A DNA stretch of 64,000 bases from Subtercola endophyticus (GCF_021044565.1 NZ_CP087997.1:2604001-2668000), one strand, 5' to 3'; positions 1 to 11,724 are shown, counted from the first letter of the stretch. The notes: a model not told the origin generated them from the letters alone. Numbers and translations: made by a program.

Positions 1-37
1 ATGTTCTGGCCCCCCGGTTTCGTGTTGCGAAGAGGTG

Positions 38-1147
38 TTACTTCGACAGGTACGACTTCACCGGGATGGAGCCCGAGATGATGCCGGCCTTGATCGTGTC
101 GAGCTCGCCCTGCAGGGTGGAAGGCACCTTGCTGGCGAAGTCGTGGAACGGAGCGATTCCGACACCGTCGTTCGACAGGTCACCGATGTAGGTGGTGGTG
201 TCGAACGTGGTCGCGGTTCCGGCGTTCTGAACGACGGCTGCGGTGGCCTGCTTGATGCCCTTCTCGACCGAGGTCAAGTAGAGGCTGTCGTAGGTCGGGA
301 ACGTGTCGTACACGTCGGCGTCGGCGCCCAGCAGAGCCACATTCTTGCCCGAGTCCTTGATCGCGGCGCCCGCGCTCTGGAAGATCGGACCACCGACGGG
401 CAGCAGAACGTCTGCACCCTGGTCGATGAAGTTCTGGGCCGTGGTCTTCGCCGTGTCGTTGGCTTCGAAGCCACCGGTGAACGTTGCTGCGTCAGGGTTG
501 GCCTCGTCGTAGCCGAGAACCGCGACCGACTTGCCCTTCTGCTTGTTGAAGTAGTCGACACCCTGCGCGAAGCCGTCCATGAAGATGGTGACGGTCGGGA
601 AGTTCATGCCGCCGTAGGTCGCGACCTTGCCGGCCGTCGAGTAGTCGGCCGACGCGTAACCGGCGAGGAACGCGGCCTGAGCCGTGTTGAACAGAATCGG
701 CTTGATGTTCGGCGCGTCGGTCTTGCCGTCGAAGTCGTTGTCGGCCGCGTCGTCGATGATCGCGAAGTCGACGGTCGGGTTGGCCAGCGCGGCCGTCACC
801 GTGGCGGCCGAGAGTGCGAAGCCGACCGTGATGATCAGTGTGCAGTTCTGTGAGACCAGGCTGTCGATGTTCGGCGCGTAGTCGGTTTCGGCGTTCGACT
901 GCACGGTGATCGGCTTGACGCCGAGGGCGGCCGAAGCGTCTTGCAGACCTTCGTAGCCCAGCTGGTTGAACGACTTGTCGTCGAACCCGCCCAGGTCGGA
1001 GACCATGCAGGGCTTGAAGCCCGCGACGGCCGAGGCCGTGGGGGTTGCAGTCGTGGCGGCAGGGGCTGCCGAGCAAGCGGCGAGAAGCGCCACGCTGGCG
1101 AGCGAAGCCAGGCCGCCAAAGGCGACGCGACGTTTGGTGATGCTCAA
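38..1147 (-). CDS. BMP-family substrate-binding lipoprotein
   Basis: Substrate-binding lipoprotein of the basic membrane protein (PnrA/Med) family, which delivers nucleosides or similar ligands to an ABC importer. The first 25 residues form a lipoprotein signal with lipobox LAAC (lipidated Cys about residue 25). The family signature DLGGFDDKSFNQLGYEGL follows at about residues 50-67, then the periplasmic-binding fold to the end (369 aa, normal length). I chose a TTG start at 1147 because GGAGGA lies 4 nt upstream; an in-frame ATG at 1159 would put this Shine-Dalgarno inside the gene. The ATPase and permease usually follow; they would lie left of the window. Ligand identity is unknown. Confidence 0.9.
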   Translation of the reverse strand: MSITKRRVAFGGLASLASVALLAACSAAPAATTATPTASAVAGFKPCMVSDLGGFDDKSFNQLGYEGLQDASAALGVKPITVQSNAETDYAPNIDSLVSQNCTLIITVGFALSAATVTAALANPTVDFAIIDDAADNDFDGKTDAPNIKPILFNTAQAAFLAGYASADYSTAGKVATYGGMNFPTVTIFMDGFAQGVDYFNKQKGKSVAVLGYDEANPDAATFTGGFEANDTAKTTAQNFIDQGADVLLPVGGPIFQSAGAAIKDSGKNVALLGADADVYDTFPTYDSLYLTSVEKGIKQATAAVVQNAGTATTFDTTTYIGDLSNDGVGIAPFHDFASKVPSTLQGELDTIKAGIISGSIPVKSYLSK

Positions 1148-1366
1148 GATGTCCTCCAAAATGCTGCCCTGCCCAGGGGTGGGGAAGGTGCTGTGGAGTT
1201 ACACGTTACCTAAAGTTACGAGCCAGCTGAGTATTCCAGAAGAGTTTGCGGCAGAAGCGTTACAAAGACGGGATGCGTGCGAAATCAGACTGAAATGTCT
1301 ACGCAAGAATCCGGCGCGGAACGCCGATTTTGCTTGGCCTACCGCACCTCGCCCACGGCACTTCGC

Positions 1367-2485
1367 CTACAGCACGTCTCCGGAGCCCGACAGCCGCAGG
1401 GCGTCGACGACGGCCTTGACCCGTTGGGCGTGCGCGCTCGTGGTCACGAGCAGAGCATCCGGCGTGTCGACCACCACGATGTCTTCGACGCCGATGAGGC
1501 TGATGACGCGGTCGCTGTTCGAGACCACCACGCCGCTCGACGAATCCGAGAGGATGCGCGCGTTCTTGCCGAGGATGGCCAGCTCTGACTTGCGGCCGCC
1601 CGAATGCAGCTTGGCGATCGAGGCGAAGTCGCCCACGTCGTCCCAGCTGAACGTTCCGGGCACCACCGCGAGCTTGCCCTCGAGGGCACTCGGTTCGGCA
1701 ACGGTGTAGTCGATCGCGATCTTCTCCAGGCCCGGCCAGACCTGGTCGACCACGGCGCCGCGCCGCGGAGTGTCCCACGCCTCGGCGAGTTCGAGCAGAC
1801 CCGCCAGCAACTCGGGCCGCGAGCGACCGATCTGCTCGAGCAGCACGTCGGCGCGCGAGATGAACATGCCGGCGTTCCACATGTAGCCGCCGGTTTCGAC
1901 GTACTTCTCGGCGGTCTCGAGGTCGGGTTTCTCCACGAAGCTATCGACGAACATCGCTTCGGGGGCACCCTCGACGCCGAGCGGCTTGACGGCGTGAATG
2001 TAGCCGAACCCGATGGCCGGCTCGGTGGGCATGATGCCGATGGTCGTGATGTAGCCGGCGTCGGCGGTGATCATGGCCTGCTTCACGGTGCGGCGAAAGT
2101 GCGCCGGATCGCCGATCACGTGGTCTGCTGCGAACGAGCCGATGATGACGCCGGGCTGGCGTCGTTCGAGAATCGCCGCCGCGAGGCCGATGGCGGCTGT
2201 CGACTCGCGCGGCTCGCTCTCGAGCACGATGTTCTCGTCGGCCAGCGCGGGAAGCTGCTTCTCGACGGCGGCGCGGTGCGCGCGGCCGGTGACGACCATG
2301 ATGCGCTGCTCGCCGGCGAGCGGCGCGAGCCGATCCCAGGTGTCGCGCAGCAGGCTCTGGCCCGATCCGCTCAGGTCGTGCAGAAACTTCGGCGCGTCGG
2401 CTCGCGAGAGCGGCCACAAGCGAGAGCCGATCCCCCCTGCCGGAATGACGCTGTAATAACGGTCGAGAAGATCGCTGGTAGGCAT
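1367..2485 (-). CDS. manC: mannose-1-phosphate guanylyltransferase
   Basis: Makes GDP-mannose from mannose-1-phosphate and GTP in the cytosol. The nucleotidyltransferase signature PAGGIGSRLWPLSR lies near residue 15, followed by PKFL; FVEKPD in the middle is the usual sugar-phosphate motif. At 372 aa it is the short form without an isomerase domain, typical of actinobacteria. The ATG at 2485 follows AAGGTAGG, which can be read as a Shine-Dalgarno or as a -10 (TAAGGT, 2493-2498) 7 nt upstream of a leaderless start. It is divergent from the mannosyltransferase at 2572, with both promoters in 86 bp, so product supply and use are neighbours. Confidence 0.93.
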   Translation of the reverse strand: MPTSDLLDRYYSVIPAGGIGSRLWPLSRADAPKFLHDLSGSGQSLLRDTWDRLAPLAGEQRIMVVTGRAHRAAVEKQLPALADENIVLESEPRESTAAIGLAAAILERRQPGVIIGSFAADHVIGDPAHFRRTVKQAMITADAGYITTIGIMPTEPAIGFGYIHAVKPLGVEGAPEAMFVDSFVEKPDLETAEKYVETGGYMWNAGMFISRADVLLEQIGRSRPELLAGLLELAEAWDTPRRGAVVDQVWPGLEKIAIDYTVAEPSALEGKLAVVPGTFSWDDVGDFASIAKLHSGGRKSELAILGKNARILSDSSSGVVVSNSDRVISLIGVEDIVVVDTPDALLVTTSAHAQRVKAVVDALRLSGSGDVL

Positions 2486-2571
2486 GCGACCTACCTTATA
2501 TGCGCCCGCTGTTCTGACCCTCGACGTAGGCACGACACCCTCTGTTCACGCCGCATTTCTAGCCTGAAGCC

Positions 2572-3720
2572 ATGAGGGTCGCGATCGTCACCGAAAGCTT
2601 TCTGCCCACCGTCAATGGAGTAACCAATAGCGTCGTCAAGGTGCTCGACCACCTGCAGGCGAACGGCCACGAGGCCATCGTCATCTGCCCCGCGGCGCAC
2701 GCTCCGTCGCACTACCGCGGTTTCGCGGTGCACGAGGTGGCGGCCATCTCGTACCGGCAGTTTCCTGTCGGCCTGCCCGACCCGCACGTGATGCGGCTGC
2801 TGGCCGATTTCGGCCCCGACGTGCTGCACGCGGCCTCCCCCTTTATGCTCGGCGCCCAGGGCATCGCCTCGGCGAATCGACTCGGGGTTCCCTCTGTCGC
2901 CGTCTTTCAGACCGATGTCGCCGGCTACGCCCGCCGCAATCACCTCGGGCCGGCGACCAAGCTCGCCTGGCGCTTCGTGAAATGGGTGCACGAGGGCGCA
3001 ACGCTGACGCTCGTTCCCTCCACGGCGTCGATGGATGATCTGCAGAAGCTCGGCGTACCGAATCTGCGCCATTGGGCGCGCGGGGTCGACCTCACCGCTT
3101 TTCACCCGAACCACCGCACTCTGCCGGCGACGGATGCGCTCCGGCGCCGCCTCAGCGCGAACGGAGAGGTTGTGGTGGGGTACGTCGGGCGAATCGCACC
3201 GGAGAAGCAGCTCGAGCGATTCGCCTCGCTTCGAGGGGTGCCGGGCATCCATCTCGCCCTCGTGGGCGACGGGCCCTCGCTCGGTCAGGTGAAGACGCTG
3301 ACCCGCGGCATGCCGGTCACCTTTCTCGGCCGGCTGGGCGGCGAAGAGCTCTCGGCGGCCTACGCCAGCTTCGACATGTTCGTGCACACCGGAACAGAAG
3401 AGACGTTCGGGCAGACCATTCAGGAGGCGCACGCCAGCGGGCTGCCCGTGATCGCCCCTCGCGCCGGCGGCCCGATCGACCTCGTCGCCGACGGCGAGAC
3501 GGGGTTCTTGTTCGACCCGGAAGACGCCGACGAGATGCGCGACCTCGTCGGCGATCTCGCGTCGAGCCCGACCCTGCGCCGCCGGATGGGCGAAGCGGGC
3601 CGGCGGGCCGTTCTGGGCCGCACCTGGCAGAGTGTCTGCGAACAGCTCGTCAACCACTACGAGACGGTTCGCAACGTGCCTACACTGGAGGCGAGACGGC
3701 AGCATCGGGCCCGACTTTAG
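2572..3720 (+). CDS. mgtA: GT4 alpha-mannosyltransferase (MgtA-like)
   Basis: GT-B fold glycosyltransferase of family 4. The N-terminus MRVAIVTESFLPTVNGV strongly resembles MgtA-type GDP-mannose-dependent alpha-mannosyltransferases that build mannosylated glycolipids and lipomannan in mycobacteria and corynebacteria. The C-terminal nucleotide-sugar site is visible as GYVGRIAPEKQLER (about residue 200) and EETFGQTIQEAHASGLPV (about 280). Length 382 aa is normal. A -10 box TAGCCT (2560-2565) sits 6 nt before the ATG with no Shine-Dalgarno, so the mRNA is probably leaderless. Divergent neighbour manC makes the likely donor. Acceptor is inferred, not seen. Confidence 0.85.
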   Translation: MRVAIVTESFLPTVNGVTNSVVKVLDHLQANGHEAIVICPAAHAPSHYRGFAVHEVAAISYRQFPVGLPDPHVMRLLADFGPDVLHAASPFMLGAQGIASANRLGVPSVAVFQTDVAGYARRNHLGPATKLAWRFVKWVHEGATLTLVPSTASMDDLQKLGVPNLRHWARGVDLTAFHPNHRTLPATDALRRRLSANGEVVVGYVGRIAPEKQLERFASLRGVPGIHLALVGDGPSLGQVKTLTRGMPVTFLGRLGGEELSAAYASFDMFVHTGTEETFGQTIQEAHASGLPVIAPRAGGPIDLVADGETGFLFDPEDADEMRDLVGDLASSPTLRRRMGEAGRRAVLGRTWQSVCEQLVNHYETVRNVPTLEARRQHRARL

Positions 3721-3730
3721 TTCGCCGCTA

Positions 3731-3746
3731 GTAAGGCATGCCTTAC
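3731..3746. promoter_or_regulatory. 16-bp perfect palindrome upstream of sdhCDAB
   Basis: GTAAGGCATGCCTTAC is a perfect palindrome 103 bp before the sdhC start. A possible -10 box TATGCT lies at 3770-3775, so the palindrome falls over or just above the -35 region, a position suited to a repressor or activator. The half-site resembles those of DtxR/IdeR-type iron boxes (AGGTTAGGCT), but the symmetry centre differs by one base from the classical 19-bp box, so the assignment is tentative. Confidence 0.55.
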
Positions 3747-3849
3747 AAGACATTTCACGATGCGAACATTATGCTGAAGAAGATTTCGCACCGGGTGCGG
3801 CGCGCTCGCGCCAGGTTAGCGAACCGTCCTTAACCAAAGGGGGTTGCTC

Positions 3850-4275
3850 GTGACCGACCAGGCGTCATCGACACTCACCACCGCCCGAAGCTCGTCGAAA
3901 CGGCCGGCCGGAACGCTGTACCGCGGTAACACGGGCATGTGGTCGTGGGTTCTGCACCGTATCACCGGCGTTTCCATCTACTTCTTCTTGCTCGTGCATG
4001 TTCTCGACACGGCGATGATCCGGGTCAGCCCGCAGGCGTACGACGCGGTGATGAGCACGTACAAGAACCCGATCATGGGTCTCGGCGAGACGGCACTGGT
4101 CATTGCGATCATGTTCCACGCCTTCAACGGCATCCGTATCATTCTCATCGACTTCTGGAGCAAGGGCGCCAAGTACCAGCGCGTCATGTTCTGGATCGTG
4201 ATCGCCCTCTGGGTGATCGGCACGGCGGGCTTCGCCCCCATCCACCTGCACAACGTCTTCACCGAGGGGCAGTGA
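3850..4275 (+). CDS. sdhC: succinate dehydrogenase cytochrome b subunit SdhC
   Basis: Membrane anchor and haem b subunit of complex II. Three transmembrane segments are visible; the signature LHRITGVSIYFFLLVHVLDT (about residues 35-54) includes the conserved HRxTG and a likely haem-ligand His, and HAFNGIRIILID is the second family motif. I chose GTG at 3850 because AAAGGGGG ends 6 nt upstream; the in-frame TTG two codons earlier is too close to it. It is the first gene of sdhCDAB and its stop overlaps the sdhD start (TGATG). 141 aa, normal for the family. Confidence 0.93.
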   Translation: MTDQASSTLTTARSSSKRPAGTLYRGNTGMWSWVLHRITGVSIYFFLLVHVLDTAMIRVSPQAYDAVMSTYKNPIMGLGETALVIAIMFHAFNGIRIILIDFWSKGAKYQRVMFWIVIALWVIGTAGFAPIHLHNVFTEGQ

Positions 4276-4724
4276 TGTCGACGATCATCGAGGCACCCCG
4301 CACGCCGCGGGTACGTTCCAGCAAGGGCCGGGTCAACTGGGAGAAGTGGGGCTGGCTCTACATGCGGCTCTCGGGTGTGCTGCTGCTCATCCTGATCTTC
4401 GGCCACCTGTTCGTGAACCTGGTGCTCGGCGAGGGCATCAAAGAGATCGACTTCGCCTTCGTCGCCGGCAAGTACGCCACGCCGTTCTGGCAGTGGTGGG
4501 ATGTCATCATGCTGTGGCTGGCCATGATCCACGGCTCGAACGGCATGCGCACCATCGTGAACGACTACGCCGGCAACCGCACCGTGCGCCGCGTGCTGCT
4601 CGGCGGCATCGCCGTCGCGGCCGTCGTTCTCATCGTGCTGGGCACCCTGGTCGTCTTCACCTTCGACCCGTGCAGCACGCTCATCCCGGCAGACCAGGCT
4701 CTGGCCTTCTGCCCCGTGCCCTAG
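4275..4724 (+). CDS. sdhD: succinate dehydrogenase membrane anchor SdhD
   Basis: Second membrane anchor of complex II, 149 aa. About 30 cytoplasmic residues precede three transmembrane helices; WLYMRLSGVLLLILIFGHLF (about residues 28-47) and HGSNGMRTIVNDY (about 91-103) carry the conserved His residues and the quinone-side motif. The ATG overlaps the sdhC stop by one base, so translation is probably coupled. About 48 bp with an AAGGAA Shine-Dalgarno separate it from sdhA. Confidence 0.93.
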   Translation: MSTIIEAPRTPRVRSSKGRVNWEKWGWLYMRLSGVLLLILIFGHLFVNLVLGEGIKEIDFAFVAGKYATPFWQWWDVIMLWLAMIHGSNGMRTIVNDYAGNRTVRRVLLGGIAVAAVVLIVLGTLVVFTFDPCSTLIPADQALAFCPVP

Positions 4725-4772
4725 CCGCACCGCACCTAGCACTTTCGTTTCAATCGCAAGGAACCAGATTCA

Positions 4773-6572
4773 GTGACTGACTATGCAGACGGCACCGTCG
4801 TCGATGGCGTGACCTACCACCAGCACGACGTCGTGATCGTCGGTGCCGGCGGCGCCGGCATGCGCGCGGCCATCGAGGCCGGGCCCAAGGCGCGTACCGC
4901 CGTCATCTCGAAGCTCTACCCCACGCGTTCGCACACCGGTGCGGCCCAGGGCGGCATGGCCGCCGCCCTCGCCAACGTCGAAGAAGACAACTGGGAGTGG
5001 CACACCTTCGACACCGTCAAGGGCGGTGACTACCTGGTCGATCAAGACGCCGCCGAGATTCTGGCGAAAGAAGCCATCGACGCGGTCTACGACCTCGAGA
5101 ACATGGGCCTGCCGTTCAACCGCACGCCTGAGGGCAAGATCGACCAGCGTCGCTTCGGCGGCCACACCCGCGACCACGGCAAGGCTCCGGTTCGCCGGGC
5201 CTGTTACGCGGCAGACCGCACCGGCCACATGATTCTGCAGACCCTGTACCAGAACTGCGTGAAGCACGGCATCAACTTCTTCAACGAGTACTACGTGCTC
5301 GACCTGATCATGGTCGAGGTCGACGGGCAGAAGCGCCCCTCGGGCGTCGTGGCCTACGAGCTCGCCACGGGCAACCTGCACGTGTTCCAGGGCAAAGCGG
5401 TCATCTTCGCCACGGGTGGTTTCGGCAAGATCTTCAAGACCACCTCGAACGCGCACACCCTGACCGGAGACGGCGTCGGAATCATCTGGCGCAAGGGCCT
5501 GCCGCTTGAAGACATGGAGTTCTTCCAGTTCCACCCGACGGGACTGGCAGGCCTGGGCATCCTGTTGTCTGAGGCGGCTCGCGGCGAGGGCGCCATTCTG
5601 CGCAACAGCGAGGGCGAGCGCTTCATGGAGCGTTATGCGCCCACCATCAAAGACCTCGCGCCCCGAGACATCGTGGCCCGCTGTATCGCCACCGAGGTGC
5701 GCGAAGGCCGCGGCGCCGGGCCGAACAAAGACTACGTCTACCTCGACATCACCCACCTCTCGCCCGCCGTCATCGACGCGAAGCTGCCCGACATCACGGA
5801 GTTCGCCCGCACCTACCTCGGCGTCGAGCCGTACACCGAGCCGGTGCCGATTCTGCCGACCGCGCACTACGCGATGGGCGGCATTCCCACCAACGTCGCC
5901 GCCGAGGTGCTCTCAGACAACACGACCGTCGTTCCCGGGCTCTACGCCGCCGGCGAGTGCGCCTGCGTCTCGGTGCACGGATCGAACCGCCTCGGCACAA
6001 ACTCGCTACTCGACATCAACGTCTTCGGTAAGCGCGCCGGCAACAACGCGGTCGAGTTCGCGGCGACCGCCGAGTTCATTCCGCTGCCGGATGACCCGAC
6101 CAAGCCCATTCGCGACCTCGTCGAGATGCTGCGCAACTCCAACGGCACCGAGCGCATGTCGACCATGCGTAAAGAGCTGCAGCAGTCGATGGACACGAAC
6201 GCTCAGGTCTACCGCACCGAGAAGTCGCTCATCGAGGTCACCAAGGTGATCGCAGACCTGCGCGAGCGGTACAAGAACGTCATGGTGCAAGACAAGGGCA
6301 AGCGGTTCAATACCGACCTGCTCGAGGCCATCGAACTCGGCTTTCTGCTCGACCTCGCCGAGGTGCTGGTGTACTCGGCGATGTACCGCAAAGAGAGCCG
6401 CGGCGGGCATTTTCGCGAAGACTTCCCCAAGCGCGACGACGAGAACTACATGGTGCACACCATGGCGTACCTCTCGGGTGACGCGCACTCCGCCGACGCC
6501 GGCGACCACATCAAGCTAGACACGAAGCCGGTAGTGGTCACCCGCTACCAGCCCATGGAGAGGAAGTACTGA
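4773..6572 (+). CDS. sdhA: succinate dehydrogenase flavoprotein subunit SdhA
   Basis: Catalytic FAD subunit oxidising succinate to fumarate. The dinucleotide-binding motif [17 protein letters not shown] lies near residues 22-38; [15 protein letters not shown] contains the His that carries FAD covalently; [24 protein letters not shown] and [13 protein letters not shown] are the substrate and capping motifs. At 599 aa it is full length. Start is GTG at 4773 with AAGGAA upstream. The stop overlaps the sdhB start (TGATG), continuing the coupled order C-D-A-B. It depends on FAD, whose precursor pathway lies at 15.8-19.9 kb. Confidence 0.97.
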   Translation: MTDYADGTVVDGVTYHQHDVVIVGAGGAGMRAAIEAGPKARTAVISKLYPTRSHTGAAQGGMAAALANVEEDNWEWHTFDTVKGGDYLVDQDAAEILAKEAIDAVYDLENMGLPFNRTPEGKIDQRRFGGHTRDHGKAPVRRACYAADRTGHMILQTLYQNCVKHGINFFNEYYVLDLIMVEVDGQKRPSGVVAYELATGNLHVFQGKAVIFATGGFGKIFKTTSNAHTLTGDGVGIIWRKGLPLEDMEFFQFHPTGLAGLGILLSEAARGEGAILRNSEGERFMERYAPTIKDLAPRDIVARCIATEVREGRGAGPNKDYVYLDITHLSPAVIDAKLPDITEFARTYLGVEPYTEPVPILPTAHYAMGGIPTNVAAEVLSDNTTVVPGLYAAGECACVSVHGSNRLGTNSLLDINVFGKRAGNNAVEFAATAEFIPLPDDPTKPIRDLVEMLRNSNGTERMSTMRKELQQSMDTNAQVYRTEKSLIEVTKVIADLRERYKNVMVQDKGKRFNTDLLEAIELGFLLDLAEVLVYSAMYRKESRGGHFREDFPKRDDENYMVHTMAYLSGDAHSADAGDHIKLDTKPVVVTRYQPMERKY

Positions 6573-7330
6573 TGAGTACCGCAACCCTGGACTCTCCGCC
6601 GGCCGCTGCCGACGCGCCCATCCCGACCTTCACCGTCACCATGATGGTGCGCCGCTTCAACCCCGAGGTCGACGAAGAGCCGCGCTGGCAAGACTTCGAC
6701 GTCGAGCTCTACCCCACCGACCGGGTGCTGGATGCTCTGCACAAGATCAAGTGGGAACAAGACGGTTCGCTGACCTTCCGCCGCAGTTGCGCGCACGGGG
6801 TCTGCGGCTCCGACGCCATGCGCATCAACGGACGCAACCGGCTCGCCTGCAAGACGCTCATGAAAGACCTCGACATCACGAAGCCCATCTACGTGGAGGC
6901 CATCAAGGGCCTGCCGCTGGAGAAAGACCTCGTTGTCGACATGGAGCCGTTCTTCGACTCGTACCGCGAGGTGCAGCCCTTCTTGATCGCTTCGGGCAAA
7001 CCCGAGAAAGAGCGCATCCAGTCGGCCAGCGACCGTGCTCGTTTCGACGACACCACCAAGTGCATCCTGTGCGCCGCGTGCACCTCGTCGTGCCCCGTGT
7101 TCTGGACCGACGGGCAGTACTTCGGCCCGGCCGCCATCGTGAACGCGCACCGCTTCATCTTCGACTCGCGCGACGAGGCTTCGTCGGTGCGTCTCGACAT
7201 TCTGAACGACAAAGAGGGCGTGTGGCGCTGCCGCACCACCTTCAACTGCTCTGAGGCGTGCCCCCGTGGCATCCAGGTCACCCAGGCCATCGCCGAGGTC
7301 AAGCAGGCGATCATGTTCGGCAAGCGCTAA
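6572..7330 (+). CDS. sdhB: succinate dehydrogenase iron-sulfur subunit SdhB
   Basis: Carries electrons from FAD to quinone through three clusters. The 2Fe-2S ligands are in SCAHGVCGSDAM and a downstream Cys in NRLAC (about residues 70-93); the 4Fe-4S ligands in CILCAACTSSCP (about 165-176); the 3Fe-4S ligands in CRTTFNCSEACPRG (about 220-233). 252 aa, normal. Last gene of the operon, followed by a strong hairpin at 7351-7385. Confidence 0.97.
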   Translation: MSTATLDSPPAAADAPIPTFTVTMMVRRFNPEVDEEPRWQDFDVELYPTDRVLDALHKIKWEQDGSLTFRRSCAHGVCGSDAMRINGRNRLACKTLMKDLDITKPIYVEAIKGLPLEKDLVVDMEPFFDSYREVQPFLIASGKPEKERIQSASDRARFDDTTKCILCAACTSSCPVFWTDGQYFGPAAIVNAHRFIFDSRDEASSVRLDILNDKEGVWRCRTTFNCSEACPRGIQVTQAIAEVKQAIMFGKR

Positions 7331-7350
7331 GCGCTCGCTCGTTTGCACAC

Positions 7351-7385
7351 CTGAAGGGCCGCGCGCAAGCCGTGCGGCCCTTCAG
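7351..7385 (+). terminator. hairpin terminator after sdhCDAB
   Basis: CTGAAGGGCCGC (7351-7362) pairs perfectly with GCGGCCCTTCAG (7374-7385) across an 11-nt loop, 20 bp after the sdhB stop. There is no long T run, common for actinobacterial terminators. It separates sdh from the independently transcribed BrkB-like gene. Confidence 0.75.
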
Positions 7386-7419
7386 TGCGTCGGCGTGCCG
7401 TGCGCTTTAGGCTGACTCT

Positions 7420-8619
7420 GTGAGCACAACGCAGACCAGGAGTGCCAAAGACCCGAAACCGTCGGATGCCGTCGAGGTCGCCACCGACGAGGCGAAAGGC
7501 TCGGGCCTGCCGAGACCCACCGGCATCAAGGGCCTGATCGACTGGGTGCTGCACTCCAAGCCCGTGCGGGTGTTTCAGAATTACGGTAACAACGGCGGCC
7601 CGCTTCTCGCCTCGGGCATGAGCTATCAGGCCGTGTTCGCCATCTTCGCGGCCCTCGCTGCGGCGTTCTCGATCTTCGGGCTCGCGCTGGCGAACAACCC
7701 GCAACTGCAGGCGGCGATCTTCGAGCAGATCAACACGAGCGTGCCGGGGCTCATCGGCCCCGACGGCGCGATCCATCCGGATTCCCTCACCAACGCCACT
7801 CCCGCCCTCGGCTGGACCGGGGTGATCGCCATTGCGGGTCTGATCTTCACGGCCGTCGGCTTTCTCGGCTCGACCCGCAGTGCGATCAGGCTCATTTTCA
7901 ACCTGCCCGGGCCGAAGACGAATTTTGTGTTGCTGAAACTGAAGGACTTCGGCCTCGCCATCGCGTTCGCCATTCTTCTGCTCATCTCCGCCGCACTGTC
8001 TATCGCGTCGAGTTCGGCGCTCGGCTTCGTGTTCGGCCTGTTCGGCTGGGATCAGTCCTCGGTCGCCGGGCAGGTCATCGCCCGCGTCGTCGGCCTGCTG
8101 GTGGTCTACGTCTTCGACACGATCGTGCTCGCGGGCGTCTACCGAATCCTGTCGGGCGTACCGATCCCGTTCCGGCAGCTCGCGCCCGGGGCCGCCCTCG
8201 GTGCCGTCGTGATGGGCGTCTTGAAGGTGCTCGGGTCGTCGCTGCTCGGCGGCGCGACCTCGAACCCGTTGCTGGCCTCCTTCGCCGTGATCATCGGTAT
8301 TCTCATCTGGTTCAACCTGATCTGTCAGGTGCTGCTGATCTTCGCCTCGTGGATCGAGGTGAGCATGCAAGACGCCCACGTCGACCCGCGCAACCTCACT
8401 CCTGAGCAAGCCGAGCGCGAAGCTCTGCAAGCCGAAGCCGAGGCACATCGCACGGCCCTCGCCGCGCAGCGCACTCAGGTCACCTCCGAACTCGAGCGGG
8501 CGCACGGCCTTCGCCGCAGCAATCTGCGCCGCGCTCTGCGTCGGCTCGACCGCGAACTCGCCCGCGAGCCAGCCGTCCCTGTCATCGACCCCTCCTCGGC
8601 CACCCCTCCCCCGAAATAA
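7420..8619 (+). CDS. YihY/BrkB-family inner membrane protein
   Basis: Polytopic membrane protein of the YihY/UPF0761 (BrkB) family, 399 aa; the biochemical role of the family is not established. The first 65 residues are cytoplasmic, then about six hydrophobic segments with family motifs such as LLASGMSYQAVFAIFAAL (about residues 63-80). The last 75 residues are charged and helical (LTPEQAEREALQAEAEAH), likely a coiled cytoplasmic tail. GTG at 7420 is preceded by TAGGCT (7408-7413) 6 nt upstream, suggesting a leaderless transcript starting at the GTG. Neighbours sdh and xthA give no functional clue. Confidence 0.85.
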   Translation: MSTTQTRSAKDPKPSDAVEVATDEAKGSGLPRPTGIKGLIDWVLHSKPVRVFQNYGNNGGPLLASGMSYQAVFAIFAALAAAFSIFGLALANNPQLQAAIFEQINTSVPGLIGPDGAIHPDSLTNATPALGWTGVIAIAGLIFTAVGFLGSTRSAIRLIFNLPGPKTNFVLLKLKDFGLAIAFAILLLISAALSIASSSALGFVFGLFGWDQSSVAGQVIARVVGLLVVYVFDTIVLAGVYRILSGVPIPFRQLAPGAALGAVVMGVLKVLGSSLLGGATSNPLLASFAVIIGILIWFNLICQVLLIFASWIEVSMQDAHVDPRNLTPEQAEREALQAEAEAHRTALAAQRTQVTSELERAHGLRRSNLRRALRRLDRELAREPAVPVIDPSSATPPPK

Positions 8620-8673
8620 CACGAGCGGGGGCTCGCGAGAACAGTGTCGGCGGGGGCCGGTACAGTTGCGGGT

Positions 8674-9528
8674 ATGGTTTCCGGCTCCAAGAATCTCCGT
8701 GTCGCATCTGTCAACGTGAATGGCGTTCGCGCCGCGTTCCGTAAGGGCATGGCGGGGTGGCTGGATGGTCGGGGTGTCGACATTCTCGCGCTGCAGGAGG
8801 TACGGGCGTCCACCGAAGACCTCGAAGAGCTGCTGGGGCCCGAGTGGAACATCCTGCACGACGCCGCCACTGCGAAGGGGCGCGCAGGGGTGGCGATCGC
8901 GTCGCGCGACAGGGCGAACATCCACCGCGTCACCATCGGCGACGAGGAGTTCGACAGCGCCGGGCGCTGGCTCGAGGCCGACTACGAGGTGAACGGAAAG
9001 ATCGTCACCGTGGTGAGCGCCTACGTGCACTCAGGTGAAGACGGCACGCCGAAGCAGGTCGAGAAGTACAAGTTTCTCGACGGCATGACTCAGCGCCTTC
9101 CCGAGATCGCCGAGCACAGCGAACTGGCTGTGGTGGTCGGCGACCTCAACGTGGGGCACAAGACGCTCGACATCAGAAACTGGAAGGGCAACGTGAAGCG
9201 CGCCGGGTTCCTGCCCCGCGAGCGGGCGTACTTCGACCGGTTCTTCGGTGCGGCCGGCTCGACCGTCGAAGGCGTCGACGGATCCAAGGGCCCCGGGCTC
9301 GGCTGGGTCGACATCGGGCGGCAGCAGGCCGGTGAGGTCGACGGGCCGTACACCTGGTGGTCGTGGCGCGGCCAGGCGTTCGACAACGACACCGGCTGGC
9401 GCATCGACTACCAGATGGCCACGCCGGCGCTGGCTTCGCGCGTGACGGCCTACTCGGTCGACCGGGCGGCCGCGCACGACGAGCGATGGTCGGATCACAC
9501 GCCCGTCGTGGTGGATTACGCCATATAG
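8674..9528 (+). CDS. xthA: exodeoxyribonuclease III
   Basis: AP endonuclease and 3'-5' exonuclease of base-excision repair, 284 aa. EEP-family motifs appear in order: NVNGVRAAFRKG (about residue 14), LALQEVRA with the metal-binding Glu (about 37), VVGDLNVGHKTLDI (about 157) and the C-terminal WSDHTPVVVDY with the catalytic Asp-His. An upstream in-frame GTG (8644) is possible, but TACAGT at 8661-8666 sits 7 nt before the ATG at 8674, fitting a leaderless mRNA, so I took the ATG. Confidence 0.93.
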   Translation: MVSGSKNLRVASVNVNGVRAAFRKGMAGWLDGRGVDILALQEVRASTEDLEELLGPEWNILHDAATAKGRAGVAIASRDRANIHRVTIGDEEFDSAGRWLEADYEVNGKIVTVVSAYVHSGEDGTPKQVEKYKFLDGMTQRLPEIAEHSELAVVVGDLNVGHKTLDIRNWKGNVKRAGFLPRERAYFDRFFGAAGSTVEGVDGSKGPGLGWVDIGRQQAGEVDGPYTWWSWRGQAFDNDTGWRIDYQMATPALASRVTAYSVDRAAAHDERWSDHTPVVVDYAI

Positions 9529-9574
9529 AGCTTTTTTGCTCGCCTCCCTGCTCCTTTTCTCACTCGTTCTTTAG

Positions 9575-11598
<2,024 letters not shown>

Positions 11599-11724
11599 GA
11601 GGGCCCTTTCAGGTCGGTAAGTGGTTGACTGAGCAACTCCACTTTCGCCCCGGGGGCCCTCACCCCATTCCAACAACTACAGCGAGTCGTCACACCGAAT
11701 CAACCAACCTCCCTGAGCAGTACA

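Noticed and set aside
7327..9030. 567-codon open frame on the minus strand opposite the BrkB and xthA genes
   Set aside because: It mirrors two well-recognised plus-strand genes, is rich in Arg/Gly/Asp/His as antisense GC-rich frames are, and has no ribosome site or family.
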